Source of the DNA: Eutrigla gurnardus
Lineage: Eukaryota > Chordata > Actinopteri > Perciformes > Triglidae
Assembly: GCA_963514095.1 (NCBI GenBank)
Contig: OY741285.1
Coordinates: 18,637,722-18,701,721 of the forward strand
DNA: 64,000 nucleotides
Reading direction: 5' to 3'
Part shown: positions 21,470 to 31,128 of the stretch, one piece after another
Layout of the letters: the number at the start of each line of letters is the position of its first letter
Numbering within the stretch: position 1 is the stretch's first letter
The notes under the pieces: generated by a model
Database searches by the model: none
What the model saw: the letters and a program-made list of their open reading frames with translations, nothing else
What the model was told of the DNA's origin: nothing
Position numbers and translations under genes: made by a program

Positions 21470-24400
21470 ATTCAAAATTGATTTAGCATGTATGAAAAAC
21501 TGAGTTTCTGAACTGAAAACATGCATGAGAAAGAAGAAAATGAAAGTGTACACAAACATCACAGCGTCGTTGGCAGCAACAACACAATTACATGCTTGGT
21601 TAGAAACATGATAAGCGTGGGCTGGTCATCGGGACGCCGCGATACACCGCAGCGTTTCCGATGGAACTTGGCAGAACACGTTCGTTGTTTGTTATCTTCT
21701 CAATCACAGTGATGGATCACCTTCGCTGAATTAATTAGACGTGTTTGGAGTCATCTTGTAGCCTGGCAGGTATGGCAAAACTGAATAAAATATATATGCA
21801 TATATTGCATATTGCATGTAAAAATAGCCTCAATAGTCACAATATTGAAAGCGATTGCTTTCATGCATGCAAGATGCTGGAATGCTCCTGTAAAAAGGGG
21901 TTTGCTTTGACAAGCCACTTACGTAAGACCTGTGAGTGACAAGACCTCTAATTTGACTTTGTCTAGGAATTACTTTATAAATCCCTCTGCTTTACCATTT
22001 GCAGAAAGAACACCCAGACAGAAAAAAATCTACCCATCTAATCGAATATTTTCAACATCTTTTTCTCCCGACGCCGCTGTGATTGATGTGAAATCACTTC
22101 TTTCAAAAAATTCTTTCGTCGAACGTATCTTTAACTTCACACTTTTCTTTTTTCCCCACACTGCCAATGTCTCGACCTTTTTCAGCTGCAGCTCACGAAA
22201 AGCCTTGTCTTCAGACCTGGTAAAGAGAAAGTCTTTGTGCTACAGAGCTGTTCTCTCTGTTCTTCCTCCTTTTCTAATGTACCTGCCAGAATCGCATCTC
22301 CTTCATTAGTCTTACTGCGATACAAATCTCTGATGTTGATCAGTACGGGAGAAAAAAAAGAAGAAGCTTCCTGCTGTTTATTTATATAGACGTTTCACAT
22401 GCTCCTCTGCTATCTGTGTTTCCATTATTCACACAATGCAGGTGATGCCTACAGCTCTGGCGTTATAGTCTCACATTAAAGACAATAAGATTATCTGTGG
22501 GTGGTGCCGTTTAAAGTGAAAAGCCATACTTAAATCTGAATCTGAGTTTCACCATTGCAAGCTATGACAGCTTGCAAAAATCTGTGCCAAACACTTCCCT
22601 GCTTAAACCAGATAATCAAGCTTTATTTCTTGAGTTTCTTGGAACCGACTCAACCGTCATTATATTAGCAATTTGTTTAATTTTGCTCTGACAATATCTG
22701 CTTGTGCCTTAAGATTCAAACAGTGTCTCACTGTTGTGCAAAGACGTGCTATTAAATGAAAAATTGTGTTGAATCCCTTAAAATTCAGGACAAAGTGGTT
22801 AAAACATTGAATGATGCTCCAAGATTTGTCCTTTTGATGAAAAATGTTAATACCGTGTAAAAGTGAATTTGGCTCTAACATCTCCAGTGAGAGAGGCATC
22901 GGCCATGATTCAAATGAGGACCATATTCAGTCGGTGAAAGTCCGTCCATCTTACTTAAGCAAAGAGTAAAAAAGGCAAGGAGAGAGAGAGAGAGAGTGAG
23001 AGAAGCACGAGTCCTTGATCTCCCCGGGATTGGTTCACCCTAATTGCCATGTATGGGCGCCTGAGTATCCGCGCCAGCCCCCTTTATCCGCACAAAGCTC
23101 CTCATTAAGAGGCGGTCAGACAGCGAGCTCGGAGCCGAGGTGAATGCTGGCTGGGAGCGCCGGTCTGGCATCCGCATGCAGGTGCAAAGCCGCCCGCTTT
23201 AATTGACAACGAGAAGAAATGGGCTTCGTGCTGTGCATGACGTATCCCCCCTCTCTGATCTGCCTACCAGGTTATGCGGGTCCATCTGACAACACGTCAA
23301 CCAGCTTCTCTGTTCCAGCCCTCGGCTCCAACTTTCTTTCCCCAAAATGTCTCTTTCTCACACAGGGTCCTCTTATTTTTTGCTTGATTAAACATTTCAA
23401 TGGTACGCAAGTTCTCCCTTCTCTCACTTTATGTGCTTCAAATTAAGTCTGTATATTCTGCAAAGGCTCTGTAGAGTTGTGAAGCTGGAGGAACTGTTAT
23501 GGAGTAGTTTTTCTTTCTTTTTATGGTAGCTTTGTCGTTTTTCAACACATAACACTGGTGTCTCCTGGATAATCTCATTCTATAGGTTTAATTTATGGTT
23601 ACCAGTTAGTTTCTCAGAGATCGTGATTTTTGCCATGGGTTTGGTAAAGCAGGTGGGTCTAAATACAATCCCGTGAGCCTTTGCGGCGTCTATGTTTTGG
23701 AGGAATCTAATCAGAATGTAACAAAATAGAAAACAATCACAAATCAAATCGAAATTCCTTCAAAATCCAAAGAAGTCGTTTTTGCAACATCACTTTAGTT
23801 ATGCGTGTAACAGAATATGGAACCTGGTGAATGGATATTTCATACACAAAGTACCTGTAGAGTCATAGCTAATGTCACTTCTTAAGTTTTCATTTTGTGC
23901 TTTTTTCTTTTTCAAAGAGACAGATATTCGCCTGTGCAGTTCATCTTCTATACGGATGATTCAACAGCTCTGGTTCTATGTCCATCCAGGCCTTGAAAGT
24001 CCTCCAGCTACCAATCACCTCACTGTCTGGTTACTTTTCCTATTATTTCACTATGACAGTGACTAAGGTTGTATCTGAAATCACCTTTCACTACTCACTT
24101 CTCGTTGTACACTTCTCACTGTCTATTTAGAGGACAATATAAAGGACTATTTGCAACATGAGAAAACACTGGTCTTTACTATGCACTGTCGCACAATTAA
24201 AACAGTGGCTTGTGGACCATCCATTATACACAATAACATATTTCTTTGGAGTAAATACATATTTTAAGCTAATTTGGTTATGATTTAAGTTCCCTGGTAA
24301 GTAGTGATGCCATATTTATATGAAAGGTAAGAATGATTGTAGAACGAATGTGGATGATAAGCATATTTTCCCAAATGAATACATAAATAAGTAATCATAT

Positions 24401-24638
24401 TTTGCGCCGCAATTGATGGTTTTGTCTCAGCCGTGCTGTTCTCTCTGATCTCCTTCATTTGTCATTTTTCCTTCAGCGCAATGCATGATGGTATATAATG
24501 CTAATATACACTTTTTGCTTGAAATATATCATGCACCTGTGTTGCCTGTGATGAAGCATATCTACGATCAAAATAATACATAAAAATAATAAAATATGAT
24601 CACTCCGTTTTCATCATATGACATAACTTGCCTCTTCT
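21470..24638. other. non-coding, no supported gene
   Basis: About 3.2 kb with only short ORFs lacking domains. The block 22980-23230 is GC-richer, begins with a GA run and could be conserved regulatory DNA. The block 24060-24500 ('gcacaattaaaacagtggct', 'gcgcaatgcatgatggta') has the look of a decayed DNA transposon, but I could not pair its ends. Confidence 0.4.
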
Positions 24639-25098
24639 ATGCGCTTTCTTGTCAACTGTCTATGGTTGCTAGTAGAGACTTTTGAGTCTCAACACATGGC
24701 TTTCAACTTCATGTGCCTCCGTTCAGTTTTTTTTATTGACAATTTCAACTTTTTCTGGGATCGCCGACATCTTTTTAAAGCAGATGGACTGTGCCACAAT
24801 AGGCTACGAATAAAACGTTTAATCTCTAACCTTTTTTATCTCCTGCGTCACCCATCTGTTCCCTCTGCCAAGGACACGAGACAGGAGGAATCTAAATCTA
24901 AACATGAAGAAACCAAAACAAAACATGGCAAAAGCCCTGAAAGAGAGCCTGTTCGGCCCCTGCCTGAAGAGAGCTTTGACCATGTCAGTCATCAGTGCCG
25001 AGAGGAAGTGTGCCTACCTCCCACCTCACCAACAAATCCAACTTCCTCCCCTCCCCAAACCCCATCCAGGTCACCCTTCTCTACAAAAAAAGAAGCTT
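24639..25098 (+). pseudogene. SGNH/GDSL-esterase-like end plus linker of an L2-type LINE protein
   Basis: An open frame reads FIDNFNFFWDRRHLFKADGL at about residues 32-51, then a basic stretch. This matches the last helix and 'DG-x-H' region of the SGNH-hydrolase-like domain found in ORF1 or N-terminal parts of fish CR1/L2 LINEs. The expected catalytic DGxH reads DGLCHN, so the histidine is displaced by one residue. A Pro/Ser-rich linker follows and stops where a DNA-repeat insertion begins (about 25098). The linker appears to resume at 26962. The N-terminal part of the domain is absent. Confidence 0.55.
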
Positions 25099-25397
25099 GA
25101 TGGATCGTGAGAGGGTCTCGTAGGTGAACTATAGAGTGTACAGAGACCGGCAAAACCCTTTTTCTGTCCCTGACGATGTTTTTTATGAGAGATACAGATT
25201 CTCATTGGAGGGAAAGACTTTTCTTTGTCAGCGTACAGCCGACTTACCACTTTGAATTATGTTTTTATATTTATTTGATTTGCTCCCAAGTCCGCTTTAC
25301 ACCGCCGGGATTGCAGCTGAAAGAATGAGGCTGATATTACCATAAACCACGTTATAAGAATACATCCAAGCAACGCATTCATTATTTTAAAGTTATA

Positions 25398-25535
25398 TGT
25401 TTGGCCTTTTATTGCGGAAGGACATCATACGAGTTAAAGGGACGAGAGAGAGCGACGACATGATTTAAAAGACAGCCGCAGAGCGGATTCGAACGAGCGC
25501 CATGGTGTCTCGTACGGACCCAACCTGTGTTGCAT
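25398..25535 (-). mobile_element. tRNA-derived SINE fragment
   Basis: On the minus strand, GTTCGAATCC (B box) is followed by 'tcatgtcgtcgctctctctc' and an AATAAAAGGCC end. This is the same body type as the SINE at 9299-9496. The A-box half is decayed and no target duplication was found. Confidence 0.55.
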
Positions 25536-25743
25536 AGGTCTTGGAATTGTTTTCTGAGGCCCAGGAAAGCAGATATAACGTGCCCCAATGGGTTAGCATT
25601 GGAGCGAGTCTGGAAGGCTGCCAGGCAGGTACAGATCTCGGGCTAGGCAACGTCAATTTTTGTCGGGTTTTTTGCTTCTAATAAGTCGGGATGACCCTGA
25701 GGACAACGGAAATGGGGTCAAAAATGACCGGATTTCTCCTTTA

Positions 25744-26461
25744 ACTTCAATTCAATTCAATTCAATTTTATTTATAGTGTCAAATCACAACAGAAGTCAT
25801 CTCAGGACACTTAACACATTGAGCAGGACTAGAATACGCTCAAAATTTCAAGAGTCAACACAATTTCAAATTCCCAACAACACCCAGGGGAAAGCGTTAC
25901 AGCGACAGTGGCGAGAAAAAACTGCCTTAATAGGCTTTTAGGCAGAAATCTCGTGCAGCCCAGGCCCTTGGGTTCCAACTGCATTTGGTGTTGGTAGTAT
26001 GGTAGTAGTAGCATTAACAGTAGTGGTGGTATTAACAGAAGCTATAGTATCAACAGTAGTAGTCCATGGCAGCAGGCACAGCCACGCCGAGATGGATCCA
26101 TCCCAACCACGTCGCCGTAGACCAGAAAGCAGGAGTAGTTGAGCAGTCACACAGCGGGCAGGTGGAACTACAATGTGGTGTTTCCAGCATCAGGCCAGTT
26201 AGCAGTCTGTCGGTCAGGACCTCAGTGGACTCTGCTGGACCAGAAAGCATAGCCAGACTCCCGGGAGTGATCCCGGGAGTAGTCAAGTTAGTGACAGTAG
26301 AGATGCCGATTTTAGTCAATTACTTTAATTAAAAATACAGGCGGTAAGAGGCAAACAAGACCACAACATCGGTGCAGTCCGGATCAGGTTCCACCACGGT
26401 CCAGGGAGACCTGCTAGGCAAGAGAGCACAGGGACTCCGGGGGAACATACACAGAGAGAGC

Positions 26462-26495
<34 letters not shown>

Positions 26496-26690
26496 CTCAG
26501 TGTGCCAATAATCCCCCAGCAGTCTAGGCCTATAGCAGCTTAACCAAGAGCTGGCAGCCCTAGCTATAAGCGGTGTCAAAGAGAAAGATTTTAAGCCTAC
26601 TCTTAAATGTGGGAACAGTGTCTGCCTCACGAACCAGAACCAGAAGACGGTTCCACAGAAGAGGAGCTTGACTTGACTTCTTCGTATTTC
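25744..26690 (-). repeat. LINE 3'-UTR-like interspersed repeat
   Basis: The plus strand starts with 'ttcaattcaattcaattcaa' then TTTTATTTATAGTG. In reverse this is the usual end of a fish non-LTR element (AATAAAATTGAATTGAATTG). The remaining 900 bp have no protein domain. A GA microsatellite lies at 26458-26495. Confidence 0.5.
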
Positions 26691-26961
26691 TGTAAGATTA
26701 TGGTTTGCTCCTCGTACGTGAAATACGCCGCTCCTCTGCCGTAGACTGATTCATGTTTGTGATTGGTCAAATGCTGCAAACGCTGCCTCTTTCATGTGCA
26801 CGCGCTCATAGCTGGACAGGTAAACCCTGGGTTGAGTTAACGAGTTGATAACCAGCTTCGTGTGACCGCTTATCTCCGATTGCCTTTGTTAGGGTTACTT
26901 AAGCTGGATCTCTGAAAGATACCCTGGGTATGTTGAACTCGCTTCGTAGTACAGGCCCCTG
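26691..26961. repeat. decayed end of a DNA transposon
   Basis: The right edge, read in reverse, starts CAGGGGCCTGTACTACGAAG, which resembles a common fish DNA-transposon terminus. The matching left end is not visible. Together with 25099-26690 it separates two pieces of the L2-like LINE. Confidence 0.4.
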
Positions 26962-27392
26962 GTCACTGCTGGGACCAGATTCACACCCTGCCCTACTCCC
27001 AGGTTCTATCCCTCAAATGCCCCACTGCATCCTTCCTCACCTCCTCTTCCACATTGGCTCTAAGTCCTCATCCAGTTCTGGCAAAATCACCAAAGGCACG
27101 ACCTGCACCACCCCACCTCTACAACGACGGCAGACTTATCTTCTGTCTCCACAGCCTAATAACAGAACAGCATGTTCAGTTACTTGTGTGCAAAATACAG
27201 CAAGCTCTAACTGATATGTGCTGGGCTCAGGCTACAGGACGGATCACACTTTTTGTAGGATAAGTTGGGGCCTCAGTTCCGGTCTTGATAAGAAAACGAG
27301 AAAGGCTAAACAAGAAGCACCCAACGTATTCTGCAAATGTATCAAATCAGGCATCCATTCCTCATCAACCACAGCCAGTCTCAAAACATTGG
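26962..27392 (+). pseudogene. L2-type LINE: linker and start of endonuclease ORF
   Basis: Frames here contain LLVCKIQQALTDMCWAQATG and PTYSANVSNQASIPHQPQPV, the stretch that precedes the endonuclease in fish L2-type LINEs. Several frameshifts and stops are present. The sequence continues directly after the Gypsy element: 'aaaacaTTGG' at 27383-27392 joins 'gcagataatg' at 36444. Confidence 0.65.
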
Positions 27393-28633
27393 TGTAACGC
27401 CAGTGAAAAGTTAACTCCTGACAAGTCATGGTTGGCCCACCAGCACAGGAGCTGGTCAGGCCAGCTGAGCCAATCAGCCCGCTCTACGTCACTCAGGGGC
27501 CGTCTCTTTCCCCCAGGTGACGGAAGAAAACATACCTGGCTCACAGAGCACGCCGGCAGGCAGCCGTCCACTACTCGCGGCACGTTGCTATTCACACATC
27601 CACAACTACAGAGAGATATACGAGCACGGGAGGACTGAAGCAGACAGTCGGAGCTTTACTGCAACAGCGGGAAGTCAGTGACTGAAGAGGAAGCCGGACA
27701 AACTCATACGTCACGTTCCAACTGAAGAAGAAGCTGGTGAGTGCAACTCATTCATGAAGAATGCTAATGCTAGCGGGACGCCGCTAACGCTACCTAGCAT
27801 TGCTAACACGGCTAACATCACTAGCTCTGAAGCTCTGATGCTAATTGATAATGCCCCCGTCATTTAACAGTTACCTGCCTGTTTGGATGATGTGATGCTG
27901 TGCTGCTGCTGCTGCTGCTGCTGCTGAAGAGGATGTGTGCTGGATTTGGACTTAACACTGGTCAGGCTTTTTAATCCTGATGATGATGATGATGATGATG
28001 ATGAAGAGGAAGATAAAGACGAAGACAACACGGATGGCGAGCTACCCAGAAGAGTGAAGACGAATGAGCAGCTAAGACACACACAGGCCGCAAGCCTGGC
28101 TGATCACCAGGTGGTGTGGTAGCACTAGCTTTAGCCTGTTCCAGTTATTTATTGGTTAACAGTAATTATTTCTGCAATACTACTATACTTGAATCATGGT
28201 TTAAAGTCTTTATAAACCACTGCGTACATTTCTGCCTATGGTATTGGGAAATGCTGTGTGTACCTGAATGATTGTGTGTTGAAGAGTTGATTAACCTCAG
28301 CTACGTTAAAACTGCCTGGAGTACAATATCCATTTTTGATAGCACTTTATGAGTTATCACCTTGAACCTTTGTATATAGTTTTCTCTTTCAAAGGCCTTT
28401 ATTTTGGTTAATTATTTTGGGTATCAAGTATTATTACTGCACTTTAACGTTTCTGTATATATATATTTTTGTCAATACACTTTACTCTCTTTGCAACTCA
28501 GTCGTTGTGTGCGTAGTTAATTCTCCATAGCTCCTGAGTCGAACCTCCTTTACATACTAGTCCACATACACTTACCTTTTGGTATTTTCTTCTACCTATA
28601 AATACTAATCTGGTTCGTACCTTAAGTGTTACA
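27393..28633 (+). repeat. 5' LTR of the Gypsy element
   Basis: Starts TGTAACGCC and ends GTGTTACA. It has a CCAAT box (27473-27477) and a TACGTCA motif nearby, and a tract 'gtatatatatatttttgtca' near 28455. A good splice donor (CTGGTGAGT, GT at 27737) and acceptor (TTTAACAG, AG at 27869-27870) outline a possible 134-nt intron. CTG (about 8 units) and GAT (about 8 units) runs lie near 27900-28002; the 3' LTR has about 4 and 12. Which of these is used is not known. Confidence 0.92.
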
Positions 28634-28639
28634 TAATTT

Positions 28640-28657
28640 TGGCGAGCTAGCCAGGAG
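28640..28657 (+). promoter_or_regulatory. primer-binding site, tRNA-Arg type
   Basis: TGGCGAGCTAGCCAGGAG begins six bases after the 5' LTR. It is complementary, with one mismatch, to the 3' end of vertebrate tRNA-Arg(ACG) as I remember it (CTCCTGGCTGGCTCG plus CCA). This would prime minus-strand synthesis. Confidence 0.7.
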
Positions 28658-28717
28658 CTGTGTTGAGAATTGATGAACATACATTCTTTTGGGGGGTATA
28701 AATCAACAACTTAAATC

Positions 28718-30406
28718 ATGGAAATCGTGTTGGAAGAGTTGATAAAAATCCCAGATTCGGTAGTAATAGTTGGTTTAACCAACACTGACAGAGACAAAGA
28801 AATTGAAACTTACCTTGAGCAATTTGGTTCGATAAGTCGTGTTTTTGGTATTGATACTGCTGAATTTCCAAGACATGGTATTGTTGAGTTTACACATGGA
28901 ACTGCCATGCAGTCTCTTGCACCTTTGTTACCGTTAAACTATATAAGTCCTACCACACCTGAGGTCACTTATAAGATATGCTCATTGGCCAGCATATACA
29001 GTCCCCTCGCATGCAGCAGCGCCACCAAGACCTACCTGGAGGAGCTGCAGGCCATCGCTAAGCTAAGTGCAAAGCCATTTGAAGTGTTATTGCAAGAGGA
29101 GCTAGTCAAATTCTCTTCTTCCCTGACCTCAGAAAAAGAGCCTGAAGTGAAATCTGACCCACACGATGATCAAGTTCCCCTTACTACAACAGAGACAGTG
29201 AATAAAGGCCCCGTTAAAGCATCTCCCGCTTCGACCCCAATTGGAAAATCATCGCCCAGCCTGACCAGTGCTTTTGTTTCTTACCTTGCCCCTCCTGCCA
29301 CTATTAAGCGTCAGCCCCTCCTGTCAAATGAGGAAGTGCTAAATCCCCCTGAAATTCAGAAAGTGGTAGTAGAACACATTGTCAAGACCGACAGTCTTGT
29401 GTCCCATCTTCATGGTTCTTCTCGACTCCGGGCTTTTTCTGGAAAACCTCTACGGCCCAGTAATGAAGCTGATTATGAGACTTGGCGAACCAATGTAGAT
29501 TTGTTTCTCACTGATCCCTCTGTGTCTGATTTGGATCGCTCTCGCAAGATTTTTGATAGTTTGCTGCCCCCTGCTGCCGACATTGTGAAGCATTTAGGGC
29601 CCAGAGCGCTACCAAATGCATTTCTTGAACTTTTGAACTCAGCTTATGGCACAGTGGCTGATGGAGATGAGTGTTTTGCCAAGTTTCTGAGCACATTGCA
29701 AAATAATGGAGAAAAGCCTTCTGAGTATCTGCACCGCCTTCAAGTGGTGTTAAACACAGCTGTGAAACGAGGTGGTGTTTCCTTCACTGACTTGAATCGC
29801 CATCTCTTGAAACAATTTTGTCGAGGCTGTTGGGATAACGCTTTGATCAGTGATCTCCAGTTGGAGCAAAAGAAGGACAATCCTCCATCCTTTGCAGAGT
29901 TGCTTTTGTTGCTCCGTGTTGAAGAGGATAAGCAAGTGGCTAAAGCTTCCCGTATGAAACATCACTTGGGTTCAGTAAGACCAACATCTCTTGCTTCAAA
30001 GTCACATGCGGCATCCCATGTGCACAGTGCTTGCTCCTGTGCAGTGGTTGAGCAGTCCTCTGAAATTGAGCAGCCTAAGAAGATGGTGACGCAGATACAG
30101 AATCAACTTTCAACTTTGACCTCTTCTTTTGGTACAGGCTCTAGAAGTACACCAATGAGCCATGCCAGGTCCACTGATCCAGCCACCTTTCGAAAGAGCC
30201 CTGGATACTCTGGAAAGCAGTTTAAAGCCAGCAGCAAGCCAAATTTTCAGCTTCGCCCTGGATATTGCTTTAACTGTGGAGAAGATGGCCACATTTCCTC
30301 TCACTGTGATCAACCATCCAACCCTTCTTTGGTTGCATTCAAAAAAACACAGCTGCAAGAGAAGCGTCGCCAACTTAAACCTCCATCTTCTGACGATTTA
30401 AACTAG
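28718..30406 (+). CDS. gag: Gag with PNMA-like N-terminal and capsid regions and a CCHC knuckle
   Basis: The intact 562-aa frame begins with the first ATG after the 84-nt leader. Residues 1-75 resemble the RRM-like N-terminus of PNMA proteins (VVIVGLTNTDRDKEIETYL). About 235-415 is a two-lobed capsid region (LRAFSGKPLRPSNEADYETW, FLELLNSAYGTVADGDE, FCRGCWDNALISDLQLEQ). A single zinc knuckle CFNCGEDGHISSHC sits at C517-C530. Gag forms the virus-like particle and binds element RNA. PNMA genes of mammals derive from Gags of this type. The frame ends at TAG 30404-30406, with a frameshift heptamer directly before the stop. Confidence 0.9.
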   Translation: MEIVLEELIKIPDSVVIVGLTNTDRDKEIETYLEQFGSISRVFGIDTAEFPRHGIVEFTHGTAMQSLAPLLPLNYISPTTPEVTYKICSLASIYSPLACSSATKTYLEELQAIAKLSAKPFEVLLQEELVKFSSSLTSEKEPEVKSDPHDDQVPLTTTETVNKGPVKASPASTPIGKSSPSLTSAFVSYLAPPATIKRQPLLSNEEVLNPPEIQKVVVEHIVKTDSLVSHLHGSSRLRAFSGKPLRPSNEADYETWRTNVDLFLTDPSVSDLDRSRKIFDSLLPPAADIVKHLGPRALPNAFLELLNSAYGTVADGDECFAKFLSTLQNNGEKPSEYLHRLQVVLNTAVKRGGVSFTDLNRHLLKQFCRGCWDNALISDLQLEQKKDNPPSFAELLLLLRVEEDKQVAKASRMKHHLGSVRPTSLASKSHAASHVHSACSCAVVEQSSEIEQPKKMVTQIQNQLSTLTSSFGTGSRSTPMSHARSTDPATFRKSPGYSGKQFKASSKPNFQLRPGYCFNCGEDGHISSHCDQPSNPSLVAFKKTQLQEKRRQLKPPSSDDLN

Positions 30407-30459
30407 AATCAGCTCCTGTGGAGGGACACTCAGGAGCTGGTGAAGAGGAACAGAGTCCC
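30397..30459 (+). promoter_or_regulatory. -1 ribosomal frameshift signal at the gag stop
   Basis: The heptamer T TTA AAC (30397-30403) is in gag phase and abuts the TAG stop. A 6-nt spacer precedes CAGCTCCTG (30410-30418), which pairs perfectly with CAGGAGCTG (30431-30439). A408-T441 and T409-G440 can extend the stem to 11 bp and shorten the spacer to 4 nt. Loop bases GGGAC (30423-30427) can pair with GTCCC (30455-30459), giving an H-type pseudoknot. A -1 slip moves gag (phase 2) into the protease frame (phase 1), which is open from this point. Confidence 0.85.
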
Positions 30460-31128
30460 ACTGCAAAGCGGGTACAGTTGAAACAAGCCAAAGCGAATAA
30501 TCACCTGTTAACACCCTCAAAAAGACTGGTGGGAACAAAGAGTACGGTACAGGTCAAGATCTCCGGGAACCCAACAACCTGTCTATTGGACACAGGGTCT
30601 CAAGTCACAACCATTCCTTTGTCATATCATGCACAGTTTTTGGCAGATCAATCAATTAAGCCTTTAACCACACTACTAGAAATAGAAGGAGCCAATGGAC
30701 AAGAGGTGCCTTATCTAGGGTGTGTGGAGCTGTGTGTGACATTCCCGAAGGAGTTTGTTGGGGCGGAGCTTGATGTCCCCACTCTTGCCTTAGTGGTCCC
30801 CAGTCACGGTGGAACCACAGGTGACCAAGTGTTAATTGGCACCAACACGCTTGATCTCCTTTATGCTGAGTATCGCCAGTGCAACCCCAGTTTTATCCCT
30901 GTACATCATGGTTATCGGGCTGTGTTGAAGATCATGGCATTGAGGCACCAGCATTCTCATGATGGAAACTTGGGGCTGATAAAGCTCCATGGACACAGTC
31001 CTGAAGTGATTCCAGCCTTTAGTACTGTGGTATTACAGGGTGTTATGAACAATAGAGGTCCCCATGCAGAGAAATGGGCCCTCATGGAACCCCCATCTGA
31101 CTTTTCCTTACCTTGTGTTGTTTGGTGA
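30403..31128 (+). CDS. retropepsin-like aspartic protease region of Gag-Pol
   Basis: The frame is open from the frameshift site and has no ATG near its start, as expected for a frameshift product. The active-site motif LLDTGSQVTTI lies around 30586-30618, and a later VLIGTNTLDLLY segment near 30832-30867 fits the second conserved region of this protease family. It would cleave the polyprotein in the particle. The frame closes at TGA 31126-31128 while RT-side homology continues in another phase, so this copy has a frame break between protease and reverse transcriptase. Confidence 0.85.
   Translation, partial: LESAPVEGHSGAGEEEQSPTAKRVQLKQAKANNHLLTPSKRLVGTKSTVQVKISGNPTTCLLDTGSQVTTIPLSYHAQFLADQSIKPLTTLLEIEGANGQEVPYLGCVELCVTFPKEFVGAELDVPTLALVVPSHGGTTGDQVLIGTNTLDLLYAEYRQCNPSFIPVHHGYRAVLKIMALRHQHSHDGNLGLIKLHGHSPEVIPAFSTVVLQGVMNNRGPHAEKWALMEPPSDFSLPCVVW

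Noticed and set aside
24639..25100. Host GDSL lipase gene
   Set aside because: Only the end of the domain is present and the linker matches L2-type LINE proteins, so it is read as a LINE remnant.
27864..28082. Minus-strand Ser-rich ORF (and its copy at 35670-35888)
   Set aside because: It is a shadow of the GAT and CTG repeats in the LTR.
27937..28122. ORF with a poly-aspartate run in the Gypsy LTR
   Set aside because: It starts at GTG, not ATG, and arises from the GAT microsatellite. The repeat length differs between the LTRs, and no domain is seen.
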